Source: Zygnema cylindricum
Taxonomy: Eukaryota; Streptophyta; Zygnematophyceae; Zygnematales; Zygnemataceae
Assembly (NCBI GenBank): GCA_037447655.1
Contig: JBBHKE010003300.1
Span: 50,201-114,200, forward strand
DNA: 64,000 nt
Reading direction: 5' to 3'
Of the stretch, positions 46,201 to 55,425 are shown in pieces. The notes beneath the pieces were generated by a model, which did not search any database, was not told the DNA's origin, and saw nothing but the letters and a program-made list of their open reading frames with translations. Position 1 is the first letter of the stretch. Every line of letters begins with the position of its first letter. Both the position numbers and the translations under genes were made by a program.

Positions 46201-49200
46201 CGAAAAAAAAATGAAACAGAAGAATGAAAACGCACTAAAACAGGAACGTCAAACAGCAGTAAATAAAAAATTGTTGTCGAGAGAAAATTTCAGAACTACA
46301 AATATAACTTACACTACACAATGTTGCCTAAGAAGAACCAAAAACTGTTACATCGAAAAAAAGAAAGACTGAAGTTGTCAAACATATAGAATGTCGACAA
46401 AAAATATACATAATCACAAACAGAAGAATAGTAAATAAGAATAAAATTAGTTCACACATAAGAGATAAAAGATCAAATATTACAATCGTTAATAACTAAT
46501 AAGAAAGAAATGTCATCATAAAAATTAAAAATTCAAATGTAAAAAATGTGTATGGCTAATAAAAAAAGAATGTCAACATAAGAAACAAATATTCAGACAA
46601 AAATGTGTATAATCAGTAACAAAAGAAAGGTTAAACCATTATCAAAGGAAATGTCAAGGTAAGAAAAAAACATATACATACATTGCAATTGAGAGAAACT
46701 TATAACAAAAGAAACCAAGAAACTGATAAAAACTTCAAACACTTCAATTGTACATAACTAATAACAAAGAAAATGTCAACATAAGGGAGAAAATTTAAAT
46801 ATGTGATTGCATAAAAATCAATAATAAAGTATTGTCAAAACAGGAGAAAAAAGTTCAAGAATTACAATTGTATAGCCGAATACGAGTTCCTTGTACATCA
46901 CGGTTGTTTTCCGCCGACCAGGCATTGTAAGAAAGGGAGGGAATTACTAAAAATGGTCCGGAGCTCGGAGATGTCCATGGACTCAAATCCACTCCCACTG
47001 TACATAGAGAGAGAGGGGGAGGGAGAGGCGGAGGTAAAGGAAGTTGGAGGAGAGACAACAAATCGGCATTGAATATTATCAGTAACCCTCATAGTAATTC
47101 TTGGTGTACTGTAACACCAACAGAAAAACATTAAACGTACTTGAAAATACGCTAAGCGCTTTGTGCACTCGGTTGAGAAGGTACAGTTAGTCCACATTCA
47201 ACAATAAAATATGCATGAAATCCATCACCAAATCATGTGGACCTCCAATAATGCTACAGAGAGAAATCAATCCCATCTTCTAGATACATTCCGAACTCCC
47301 ATGTTGAGTAATTTGGGCAAAAATCGAGTTGAGATTGTCAATTTGTTAATAAGAGGAATACTTTGGCAACCAGCAAACAGCCATATGATTAGGAAAGTGT
47401 TCCATTCACATATCAACAACAACGAAGAGATCCTATGGAAGATATAAAGACCAGCTTCTCTCTTGTTTCTAAATGAAATGCTAGAATAATGCTCATCTAT
47501 CCAAATGTTCATGTCGACATGCGGAGTAGCCTAATTTCTAAAAGATCATTGGTTCACGATAGGTCACAAGGTTGATCCTTGAGAGAACCTGTTTTCGGAG
47601 TAGTCTGGAATGTTAACAAAACCTACAAAGATAGGCACAATCGCCCACATATCCAAAAAGCCGATATTTCTTATCGGAAACACCGAAACTGATAGTAATA
47701 CATTTAGCTTTTTAATATGGTTGGTTATAAAAAATTACCCTCAAAGGATTTCCAGGTCTCCTAACAAGCGAGAAACTGCTGAATGTGCGCTTTTGTGCTT
47801 TCGATAGAAAAATGCTCTCTGATGACCTCATGACAACAACATAACATTGGTTTTCGTAAACATCAAAAAATCATGGCAATGTCATAGCCAAGGTCAGAAC
47901 TGATAGAACGATATTGATTGAGGCATCTCACATCAAATTTGAAGATGGTGCAGAGCAACGAAAGCTTGGAAATGAGATTTTTGTAAAAGTACAAAATCTC
48001 TCAAAAGCCATCGGTTAAATAATCTCCATTGAGCAATGGACACAACAAGGAATATTCGATTGAACATATTTGGTTTACCATGAAGACACAAGACGGCATG
48101 ACCAAAACAATGCAAACTGCAAAAATCAATCATGTGGCATGTAAATCAAGAACGGGTACATCTGTTCATGATTGAATGAGAAATTTGGGAATAGAGGCTT
48201 ACCTGGTCTGACATACAAATCCCAATCAGCGGTATCTGCCAGCTTAGATTCCACTTCAATGAAATACTTGAGCCAACACTGTCCGAATGTAGGCGACAAA
48301 TTGAAGCCTTTGCAACTGCAATCTTTGCCGCATAAACCCGCACAGTAGTTCCACGCATCACCCAAGCTAAGGCTTGAAATTGAGAACCCTTGGATGTCAT
48401 TGCCATACGAATCTTTTTTTACAAGCTTCTGCCAAGCGACGTTCTGTGTGCATACTGAATCATATACCCCAATGTTTTTGACAAGTCAGTTCTTGGTTAT
48501 AGATTATTCATGCTTTTAACACTGCATATTTGTCAAGTTTTATATCATATTTACCATTACTAAGAGAATCTTGAGCAATAGTTTATGGGTACGACGAATG
48601 TACATGTGTGCATCAGCTTAACTGTATAAGAAAGACAAAGACGTTTCTGTATGTTTTCTTCCTAGCATAGAGTGCAACTTTTGGGAGTTAGAGGAATTCG
48701 TTTGAAGAAGAATGAAGCTGAAAAAAAGCAGCTTATTTTTTGAGGAAATGGAGATATTTGGAATTTTTGATTGAACATACGACCTTTGACCATTAATGTA
48801 CATCGCAGTATCATAAAAACAATGCAAAAAACAAAAAAACAATCGTTTCAACTATATATGCAAATTTGGTCTAACTGAACATTATGAGACGAGAACTGTT
48901 ATGAAATAGCCACCGTTGACGAATGTTAGGCTGTTTTTAATATTCACTGTAAAATGTCCACTTTCCAGGCAAAAAATTTAAAAACCAATGGGAGTTGGGA
49001 AACCTCCAATACTAATACAACAACAATAATAAAAAACGGCAAAATATTTTGTTTTCAACCTTTGAAATCAGGTTTAAAGTGCAACCCTTTCTCAATTTTT
49101 GAAGTCAAGCATTCATGGCAAAAGAAGTGGCTAAGCTGACTATTTTTATACACCAAATAGAAGGTGAGTAGATTTAGCATATGGGCTCCAAAGAAAGACA

Positions 49201-52200
49201 GCGATTACAAAATCTTAAACCGTTTTGGAAGGAGAAGGGTTAGGAAAAAAAAAAACCACAAAAAGAAAAGTTAGCAAACATTATAACACCATAACCTAGA
49301 GTTTCAAACAATGGCAAATAAAAGCATATATAAATTGAAAAAAAAAATAATCTACCAAGTTAAAGCCATCCATGTACCAAATTAACGGATTTCCAAACAA
49401 AATTTACATTTTGGCTTCACACTGACTAGTTTTTCATGGTCAGGCGGACAAGCCAACCGACATAGCTCTGTCGAGAAAAAGCTGATTTGTTTGAAACTTG
49501 TCGTGAAGTTGGACTTCTAAAGCTACTCAACAAGACAAAACCTGTACGTTTTGGATTCCTGTGGTAGGCTTAAGGACTGAAACACGGACAGTCATCAACG
49601 GTGACTGTGGACTTCAAAAAAAAAGTCTGCTTTTTCCATTGTTGAGGGGGTGCGCCGGTCGGACGTAGCTCCGTTCAGAAAAACATTTAAAATTGCAGCG
49701 AGCGCCTTGCTTTTAGTCTTAGTTACCAGAAGCAACGAAAAATTTACTTTTCCTTTTTTTTTTTACATAGCACGATTGAAAACGTCACCGTCACCAATGG
49801 TGACGATGGTGATGTGCACCAACTGTACCGGTTGACGGTTATGATGTTAACGTTGACAGAATTATTAGGATGATTAATGTCGATGTCAAAGAACTACTGT
49901 ATAGCCGAATAAGAGCTCCTTGTTCATCACGGTTGTTTTCCGCCAACCAGGCATTGTAAGTAATGGACGGAAATACAGAAAACGGTCCTTAGCTCGGAGA
50001 TGTCTATGGATACACATCCAATCCGACTGGCATAGAGAGGGAGAAGGGGAGGGAGAGGCAGAGGTAGAGGAAATGGGAGGAGAGACAACAAACCGGCGTT
50101 GCAATATTGTCACTAATCCTCATAGCAATTCTTAGTGTACTCAACAGCCACAGTACATTACTGTACTTTAAAATACGTTAAGCGCTTTGTGCATTCCTTC
50201 GAGAAGGTACAATTAGTCCACATCGAACAATAATAAATGCATGGCATCCATCACAAGACCATGTGGACCTCTAGAAATGCTACAGAGAGAAATCATTCCC
50301 ATCTTTTAGGTTCATTCCTAACTCCAATGTTGATTAATTTGGGCAATAATCGAGTTGAACGTGCCAATTTGTTAATACGAGGAATATTTTGGCAACCAGC
50401 ATACTGCCATATGTTTACGGATAGAGTTCCATTCACATACTAACAAAAACCAATAGATCATATGGAACATGAAAAGACCAACTTCTCTCTCTTTTTAATG
50501 AATTGTTAAATGAATGACCATCTATCCACATGTACATATCGACATGTGGAGTAGTCAAATTTCTAAAAGCTCGTTGGTTCACAATAGGTCACAAGCTCGA
50601 CCTTCGACTTTTCTAATCCTTAAGAGAACATGTTTTTTGTATAGTCTGGAATGTTAACAAAACCTACAAAGATTAGACATAATCGCCCACAAATCCAAAA
50701 TCCTGATATTTCTTATCGGAAACACCAAAATTGATAGCAATACATTTAGCTTTTTAATATGGTCGGTTATGAAAAATCATCCCCCTTAAAAAATTTCCAG
50801 GTCTCCTAACAATCAAGAAACTGCTGAACGTGCGCTTTTGTGCTTTCGATAGAAAAATGCTCTTATGACCTCATTCAACAACATGACATAGGTTTTTGTA
50901 AACATCAAAAATTCATGGCGTTGTCAATAGCCAAGGTCAGAACCTATAGCGCGAGATTGACTGAGGCGTTTCATATGAAATCTGAAGATGGTGCAGAGCA
51001 CCAAAAGATCGGAAAATGAGATTTTTGTAGAAGTTCAAAATCTCTCAAAATCTCTCTATTGGGCAATGGACACAACAAGGAGTATTCTCTTGAACATATT
51101 TTGGTTGATCATGAAGAAGCAAGACGGCATGACCAAAACAATACAAATAGCAGAAGTTAATCATGTGACATGCAAAACAAGAACGAGCACATTTGTAACA
51201 TGATTGAATGAGAAATTAGGGTTTAGAGGCTTACGAGGTTTGACATACAAATCCCAATCAGCGGTATCTGTCAGCATAGATTCCACTTCAATGGAATACT
51301 TGAGCCAACACTGTCCGAATGTAGGCGACAAATTGAAGCCTCTGCAATTGCAATCTTTGCCGCATGCACCAGCACAGTAGTTCCACGCATCGCCCAAGCT
51401 ACGGTTTGAAATTGTCAACCCTTGGATGTCATTCCCAGGCGAATCCTTCTTTGCAAACTTCTGCCAAGAGACGGGCTGTGTGCATACTGAATAATATACA
51501 CCAGTTTTTATGGCAAGTTAGTTCTTGATAATTGATTATTCATACTTTTAACACTATATAGATGTTAAGTTGTATCATATTTGCAGTTACTAAGAGCTTC
51601 TTGAGCAATAGTTTATGAATGCGACAAATGTGTAGCAATTCCTACAGAAAATCCTTCGACAATTGTTTAATCTTGTCAACATGTGTGCGTCAGCTTAACT
51701 GTATAAGAAAGGAAAAGACATCTATTTGGGTTCTCTTCTTGAACAGAGCACAACTTTCGCTAGCAAGAGGAATTCAATTGAGGCAGAATGAAGCTGAAAA
51801 AAAGCATCTTATTAGTTACAAAATGGAGACATTTAGAATTTTTGAATGAACATCTGATCATTGACCATTAATATACGTCACGATGTAATCAAAACAATGA
51901 AAAAAACTAAAAACAAATCATTTCAACTATAGATAGAAATTTGGTCTAACTGAACATTATGTAAGACTAGAACCGTCACAAAATAGCACCGTTAACGGTT
52001 GTTAGACTGTTTTGAGTATTCAAAGTGAAAAAACGTTGATTTGTTTGAAAATTGTCGTGTAGGTGAACTTCTACAGGTACTCAACAAGGCAAAAATTGTA
52101 AGTTTTGGATGCTTGTTGTCGGCTTAAGGATTGAAACGCGGACAGTCATCAACAGTGACTGTGGACTCCATAAGTGCTTGTTTTTTGCATTGTGGGGAGT

Positions 52201-53479
52201 TGCACCGTCGGACGTAGCTCCGTTCAAAAAAAAAACTTTTAAAATTGCGCCGTGCACCTTGCTTTTTAGTCATCGCTAGCAAAAGCAACAAAAATCGCAC
52301 TTTTCCGTTATTTTTTAAATAGCACGATTGAAAACGTCACCGTCACCAATGGTGACGATGGTGATGTGCACAAACCATACAGGTTGACGGTCAAATGTTA
52401 AAGTTAAAACGGATCGTTAGGATGCGTATTGTGCAGAATCAATTTCAATGTCAATGTCAATGTCAATTCTGCGACACAAATCGCGAAACCATACTCAAAA
52501 TCGAATCGCGCCACGCGAACCAATATGCTGCCAAAATCTGCGGACCTCCTATCTTCAACATTGAACATAACAAATTTATTTATGTTCAATCTTAAATAGT
52601 GCGGGTACGCTCAGTCGCGCGTGACGTCACGCATTTTGTTTGATTATATTTCGGTGGTACTTTTTCTGCGTGTACGTTTTGTTTCGTGTACACAGTTTGT
52701 TTCGTTTTGTTTTGTTTACGTTAAGTTTACGTTGCGTCCAAGATTGTCGTTTTGCGGTTCAATTTAGAGAGATTCATATTGAGTTAGATTTAATTTGCGG
52801 CTAAGTTAATTCTGAATGACAATGTATCAAAAAAGACTCCACATAATATGAGTGTATATGACCATTGAATGTGATGTGAGTTGTTGATGTCTTTTACATG
52901 AGTTTACAAAGCTTCCCCATTCAGTAATTTCCAGTTTTGTGTGCATTCCCATGTAGTTTGGATCCTATCAAGAATGAGAAACTCGGGTCTAGACGCTAGA
53001 GGCTCACCTGCGCTTTTCACAAACAAATTCACACCATTGTTTACTGTCAATCGAGATCCCACTTCGACGTAGAATTTTAGCCAACACATTTCCACGGAGT
53101 TTACTTTAAGCGACAGACTGAAGCCTTTGCAACTGCAATCTTTGGCGCATTCACTCGCACAGTATTTATATCCGTCGTCCCCGGCGTAGTTCGTCAATGT
53201 CCACCCTGTGATATCATTCCCAGGGGAATCCCATCCTGTAAACTTTTGCCAGGAAACAGGATCCGTGCATCCTGAATCGTAGGCTGCAGGTTTCACTCGT
53301 GTCACACTTGATGATCGATTTGCCACGTGGACTATTGGGAGCTTTTGTCTAAAGGCCGAAGGATATTTTGGGGAAGAAGGAGGCACGACAGCAAATACTT
53401 CCCGAGGGAAACCAGCGAGCATAAGGAAGACGGTAACGAATCGAATGATTTGTTTGCAGGAGTCTCCAACCATGGCCAT
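31577..53479 (-). CDS. Secreted modular cysteine protease: PAN x3, R-type lectin, papain C1A, EGF x2, LysM x2-3 (15 exons)
   Basis: I joined 15 minus-strand exons by domain content and GT-AG sites: 53479-53008, 51486-51235, 48454-48203, 46124-45987, 41706-41482, 41181-41032, 40151-39922, 39248-39105, 37003-36790, 36084-35923, 35191-35051, 34724-34597, 34062-33973, 33649-33515, 31828-31577. They total 2985 nt, a multiple of three, with matching phases and no internal stop, giving 994 residues. Seen: signal peptide 1-30, PAN domains about 71-325, R-type lectin 326-446, papain domain about 477-692, EGF-like 693-793, LysM about 800-866 and 858-911, cysteine-rich tail 912-994. Known: C1A proteases cut proteins; LysM and R-type lectins bind glycans; PAN domains bind protein or sugar. 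Inferred: an extracellular protease anchored to wall or chitin-like glycan. No I29 propeptide is visible. The start is the first ATG before a good signal peptide. Transcript evidence is lacking; the exon 5 donor is the weakest junction. Confidence 0.85.
31865..32330. repeat. Polypyrimidine tract in intron 14
   Basis: About 460 bp of C/T-rich sequence on the plus strand (CTCCCTC units); the transcript strand is purine-rich. It starts about 40 bp upstream of the exon 15 acceptor. Confidence 0.8.
33515..33649 (-). CDS. Exon 14: LysM domain 2
   Basis: Residues 867-911 (135 nt, phase 0 to phase 0). [13 protein letters not shown] followed by [12 protein letters not shown] is a well preserved LysM, ending in DPGQQ, with VCV at the start of the next exon. 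Acceptor ATTCAG, donor CAG|GTAAAG. Confidence 0.85.
33973..34062 (-). CDS. Exon 13: LysM domain 1, second half, and linker
   Basis: Residues 837-866 (90 nt, phase 0 to phase 0). [18 protein letters not shown] completes LysM 1 (C-x..L-x-x-G-x-x-L-x-V), and CKVLYSIQL begins the next LysM. Acceptor TGTAG, donor CTA|GTAAGT. Confidence 0.82.
34597..34724 (-). CDS. Exon 12: LysM domain 1, first half
   Basis: Residues 794-836 (128 nt, phase 1 to phase 0). [19 protein letters not shown], then [11 protein letters not shown], is the classic LysM start (Y-x-V-x-x-GD-x-C...N). The LysM is split over two exons here. Donor GGG|GTAAGT. Confidence 0.84.
35051..35191 (-). CDS. Exon 11: EGF-like domain 2
   Basis: Residues 747-793 (141 nt, phase 1 to phase 1). 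Cysteines at 750 or 751, 758, 763, 773, 775 and 791 form a second EGF-like domain ([18 protein letters not shown]). The extra adjacent cysteine at the start may pair elsewhere. Acceptor TTGCAG, donor C|GTGAGT. Confidence 0.84.
35923..36084 (-). CDS. Exon 10: EGF-like domain 1
   Basis: Residues 693-746 (162 nt, phase 1 to phase 1). Six cysteines at 699, 706, 711, 724, 726 and 744 fit the EGF pattern, with the C-x-C pair at 724-726 and a GYI turn after it. One domain per symmetric exon. Acceptor GTGCAG, donor C|GTAAGT. Confidence 0.84.
36120..36280. repeat. Polypurine tract in intron 9
   Basis: GGGAAAGGAAGAGAGAGG-type sequence on the plus strand, so pyrimidine-rich in the transcript, about 40-200 bp upstream of exon 10; the nearest bases help form its acceptor tract. 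Confidence 0.65.
36480..36725. repeat. AAC/AAT microsatellite in intron 9
   Basis: Imperfect AACAATAAC repeats for about 240 bp. Open frames rich in Asn (plus) or Ile/Val (minus) are by-products. Confidence 0.8.
36790..37003 (-). CDS. Exon 9: papain catalytic His and Asn exon
   Basis: Residues 622-692 plus one base (214 nt, phase 0 to phase 1). [12 protein letters not shown] is followed by [18 protein letters not shown] with catalytic His640, then [21 protein letters not shown] with Asn660, ending [14 protein letters not shown], the usual C-terminus of the C1A fold. With Gln493 and Cys499 the catalytic set is complete, so activity is plausible. Acceptor TGTAG, donor CAG|GTAAGC. Confidence 0.87.
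37130..37390. repeat. AAC microsatellite in intron 8
   Basis: A nearly pure (CAA)n run at 37157-37225 in an imperfect CAA/CCA array. Confidence 0.85.
37410..37545. repeat. Short polypyrimidine tract in intron 8
   Basis: CTCCCTCC-rich on the plus strand. Confidence 0.65.
38165..39103. repeat. Long polypyrimidine tract (~940 bp) in intron 8
   Basis: Almost uninterrupted CCCTCTC/CCCTCCC on the plus strand; the RNA of the protease gene is (GGGAGA)n-like. It begins within about ten bases of the exon 8 donor. Frames are open on both strands because of composition only. Such tracts can form triplex or R-loop structures (general knowledge). Confidence 0.85.
39105..39248 (-). CDS. Exon 8: papain middle exon beside a polypurine intron
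   Basis: Residues 574-621 (144 nt, phase 0 to phase 0). The translation [19 protein letters not shown], followed by [16 protein letters not shown] and FMAWKG, matches the C1A segment 'v.i.gy..vp..ne..l..ava.qPv.vai.a...f..Y.sG'. It fills exactly the gap between exons 7 and 9. Donor GGG|GTAAGC lies directly against about 940 bp of purine-rich RNA-sense sequence. The acceptor AGCAG at 39249 has a modest pyrimidine tract, and CAG three bases earlier is an alternative that would add one Gln. Confidence 0.78.
39922..40151 (-). CDS. Exon 7: papain catalytic cysteine exon
   Basis: Residues 497-573 (230 nt, phase 1 to phase 0). The nucleophile region reads CGACSIFA (496-503), with Cys499 in place of the usual CGSCWAFS; the Trp after the cysteine is replaced by Ser-Ile. 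LSEQ-like FSEQHILDC and SCQGGW follow as in C1A enzymes. Donor AAG|GTATGA, acceptor CCACAG. Confidence 0.86.
41032..41181 (-). CDS. Exon 6: start of papain-like peptidase (oxyanion Gln)
   Basis: Residues 447-496 plus one base (150 nt, phase 1 to phase 1). [17 protein letters not shown] at 477-493 aligns with the mature N-terminus of papain-family enzymes (LP-x-x-x-DWR...PVKDQ). Gln493 is the oxyanion-hole residue. Only about 30 residues separate the lectin domain from this point, too few for an I29 inhibitor propeptide. Acceptor AACAG|CGG, donor TGCG|GTAAAT. Confidence 0.85.
41482..41706 (-). CDS. Exon 5: rest of R-type lectin domain; donor uncertain
   Basis: Residues 372-446 (225 nt). Q-x-W-type motifs fall at 379-381 and 432-434, and GNCMDAQ at 402-408 is a second trefoil repeat core. 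The acceptor is a long T run ending TTTCAG. The chosen donor, T|GTGTGT at 41481, is weak, but it is the nearest phase-1 GT to the end of the domain and the only one found that joins exon 6 in frame without losing the last QLW. If the intron is retained, translation stops after two more codons, giving a secreted PAN-lectin protein of 448 residues without the protease. Confidence 0.65.
42057..42277. mobile_element. MITE 221 bp in intron 4
   Basis: TACACCGCAAATCGTTATTAG ... ACGCTAATAGCGATTGGCGGTGTA-type ends (18 or more bases inverted). Same length as 3163-3383 and 23951-24171. Confidence 0.75.
42518..42845. repeat. Direct repeat R1 in intron 4
   Basis: Matches R2 at 45612-45893 (TTCAGACGGGAAAAAGAAT; TTTAACCTTCC; CTTCAAATGTGTGACAAATT; GACAAAATGAAATAAAGGAA). 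R1 has an extra small duplication of GGGAGCT + GCTTTATCATTTAC near 42640-42700. R1 and R2 bracket a copia gag remnant, but lack TG...CA ends. Confidence 0.7.
43236..44113 (+). pseudogene. Ty1/copia gag remnant inside intron 4
   Basis: On the plus strand, opposite to the host gene: [14 protein letters not shown], a stop, then [19 protein letters not shown], an acidic stretch, stops, then [20 protein letters not shown], then after a frameshift [16 protein letters not shown] and [16 protein letters not shown]. The ECW-x-x-L and FI-x-x-LP patterns are those of copia gag (UBN2/DUF4219 type). No CCHC knuckle and no pol follow. Confidence 0.65.
44178..44270. repeat. G-rich low-complexity tract
   Basis: GGGGGAGAGGG-type sequence with runs of 8-9 G on the plus strand, in intron 4. 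Confidence 0.7.
44772..44998. mobile_element. MITE family E, short copy
   Basis: Left end TTAGTTCAAAAGTAGGCG; right end CTACTTTTTTGAACCAC. Internal GATCAGCGACGTCAGTGAC and CTCTATCGATGTACAGTCAA match the longer copy at 17486-17943. In intron 4. Confidence 0.6.
45612..45893. repeat. Direct repeat R2 in intron 4
   Basis: Partner of R1, ending about 94 bp downstream (in transcript sense) of the exon 4 donor. Confidence 0.7.
45987..46124 (-). CDS. Exon 4: first part of R-type (ricin-B-like) lectin domain
   Basis: Residues 326-371 (138 nt, phase 1 to phase 1; acceptor GGACAG, donor A|GTAAGT). Residues 344-360 resemble the R-type trefoil repeat core ([14 protein letters not shown]), where the family usually has Y-x-I-x-N-x-x-S/T-G-K-C-L-D-V. 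It is the lectin fold only; there is no ribosome-inactivating chain anywhere in the window. Confidence 0.75.
46855..49890. repeat. Tandem duplication unit 1 (with exon 3)
   Basis: Starts TGTATAGCCGAATACGAG and ends after CACCAATGGTGACGATGGTG. Aligns in order with unit 2, introns included. About 0.5 kb (around 48950-49440) has no obvious counterpart in unit 2. Confidence 0.82.
48203..48454 (-). CDS. Exon 3: PAN/Apple domain 3
   Basis: Residues 242-325, again exactly 252 nt with phase 1 on both sides (acceptor TTCAG, donor CAG|GTAAGC). Cysteine spacing matches exon 2. Substitutions are scattered and there is no stop or frameshift, so the copy appears functional. One visible change is SPGNDI to SYGNDI. 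Confidence 0.86.
49890..52460. repeat. Tandem duplication unit 2 (with exon 2)
   Basis: Starts TGTATAGCCGAATAAGAG and runs through exon 2 to CACCAATGGTGACGATGGTG near 52346. It follows unit 1 directly in the same orientation. Confidence 0.82.
51235..51486 (-). CDS. Exon 2: PAN/Apple domain 2
   Basis: Residues 158-241, a single 252-nt exon with phase 1 on both sides (acceptor TTCAG, donor C|GTAAGC). It begins [11 protein letters not shown], like [11 protein letters not shown] in exon 1, and carries the same [15 protein letters not shown] and CWLK landmarks. By eye it is about 80% identical to exon 3, which sits in the neighbouring copy of a tandem duplication. A symmetric 1-1 exon can be duplicated or lost without breaking the frame. 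Confidence 0.86.
53008..53479 (-). CDS. Exon 1: signal peptide plus PAN/Apple domain 1
   Basis: Residues 1-157 plus one base. Residues 1-30 form a signal peptide: short polar start, hydrophobic core around 11-23, probable cleavage after FA. A proline- and serine-rich linker (31-69) follows. The PAN domain (71-157) has cysteines at 71, 107, 111, 115, 117 and 132, with the C-x3-C-x3-C-x-C and CWLK pattern of PAN/Apple domains. The donor is CAG|GTGAGC, phase 1. This copy differs clearly from the two closely similar PAN exons that follow. Upstream (53480-53620) is pyrimidine-rich leader sequence with no clear TATA box. Confidence 0.87.
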
Positions 53480-55260
53480 TTTTAATGAGAACGTCCTCTC
53501 TCTTCCTCTCCTGCTCTAGGTCCCTTTCCTGCTCCCTCGCCCCTTCCTATGGCCTTTCTTCTCTTTCTCCTTCTTCTCCCCTCCTTTCCTTCCGGTTTGA
53601 TGGTCAGCTTGATCACTGCAAAACGCCAAAATTTCTGAGGAAATAGTTAGGTTTTGAATTTTGAGAAATCATTTGTACTTTATAAAACACCAACAAAAAA
53701 TTATATTGTTACTTTCATAAAATTTGTATCGAAATTAGCATCACTTCGATTTCAGCGATAAATGTAAGAGAAACATTGACTGATGAACGTCTTTGTAAGT
53801 GAATAAATGTGACAGAATTCCTGGATTCTGATTACAATTAATGGAAATAGCAAAGGAAAAATATTACATTACCCAAAAATTACCAGGCATGACTTTTTGC
53901 ATAATACAAATTATGTTATTTAAAAGCCAAGGCTTGTCACGATTTAAACAGTAGAAAGTGAATCTAGATCATGACACGTGTCCGGCGATGAAAGAATCAG
54001 TTGAAGGTAATTCTGGGAAGAAACTTACATACACCTTCTCTGTAAAGCAGGGGAACTCGAAGCAGAAGCCTCGCAAGGGGAATTAATCGCAAAAGAGGAA
54101 AAGAGTAGAGGAAAAAAAAAAAGGAAGCAATTCAGCTCTTTTATGTTTAAAAAGTAATCAACTAAAAAATTGTAAGCTTAATTTCATACTGTTTTGGCGC
54201 CTAGTACATAATCTAAACTAGTAAACTACCGCCACCGAAAAAGACATTTGAAGCTGAATCTGACAATCCGAAAATTATTTGAAACAAAAATGACCACAAA
54301 AAAATTGCAGTCTGTCCGGAAGGCGACCAGGACAGTACAGTACAGTACAGTACTGTACAGTATTGGAAGTACGTCGAGACTTGTCGCAAACTGTCGCAAT
54401 AAATGTCACAACCGACAATTTATTTTCATTTTGTTTCGCCCAAGCGGTTGGCAAATTTTGTCGGTTTGTTCCAACGCCGTACGGTGGTCGGTTGGCTGGC
54501 TCTATAACTCCACCGCCCATTGTTATGTGAGCTAATACTGTTGTACCTCACATTCGGTCGCGCGACTTTTTCCGGCCGAATTCATAAAATATTGATAAAA
54601 ACGCAATTTAAAGTGATTGACAATAAATCAGCCACGTCTTATTACACTAAAATAGTGTAGCATGTTACATCGCAAGGGTGAAGTTCCATCGGACGAAAAG
54701 TGAGGTTGGTTCAGAAATCCGAGACTCTCCGTACTATGCCGTACCATATATTTTGTTTTTACAGCCAAACAACATTACAAAGAATCTTGCCAGTATTCTC
54801 CATAATGTCCGGGAGGTAACAATGACCGTTAGATATTCATTCGCGAAGCATTCGCTTCAATATTCTAGCTGGCAACCCACCTCTTGCCACCTCCTTGCCA
54901 CCACGAGGAGGTGGGTTGTCAGTTACGGGATAAGAAGAGCCGCGACACGTTGGATGGTAAAGATACGTGTCACGATGGACAATCAATGGAACTCATAAAA
55001 TTTGCACATGATGTATACTGCACTGAACCTTGCGTTTTTCACGAACCACGCCGCGGGCCAAAATTTAAAAAACCTAGTCTGTACCTTCCAAACTACAACC
55101 AAAAATAACAAATGTTTCGTCACGCTATTTATGTCAATTCTCGTTCGTCACACTATTTCTGGCAGAACCCTAAAAAAAAAGAGATGGTGTGTGACAAGGC
55201 GTTATCAAAAAGTACAAAAGTTGTGTTGTACAGTACGTGCTTACAGGAACGCAAATGAGG
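53480..55260. other. 5' flank of the protease gene, otherwise unassigned
   Basis: 53490-53610 is pyrimidine-rich and may be the 5' UTR. No clear TATA box placed. An array (CAGTACAGTACAGTACTGTACAG) at 54334-54361 is palindromic. No other gene recognised. Confidence 0.4.
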
Positions 55261-55263
55261 TTG

Positions 55264-55425
55264 GGTTAATTGAGGGCGTGGTTAGGTTGCGTCTCCATGT
55301 ACTTGAAACTTAGCGAAATTACTTTGTTTTTTAGCGCACATCCGGCGGACCCGGATTTCAAGTGTCCCTATGTGTAAGGGTGCGTCTCTATGTGCCAAAG
55401 TAAGGGTGCCAAAGTAAGGGTTTTT
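55264..55425. mobile_element. Family F terminal fragments
   Basis: GTTGCGTCTCCATGTACTTG + AAACTTAGCGAAATTACTTT, then CCGGCGGACCCGGATTTCAA and a second start AGGGTGCGTCTCTATGTGCC. This is the empty-site form of the hAT target at 10987. Confidence 0.6.

Noticed and set aside
54678-55313. Open frames of ~100 codons upstream of the protease gene
   Set aside because: No recognisable domain, overlapping frames, no splice or start context; they look random.
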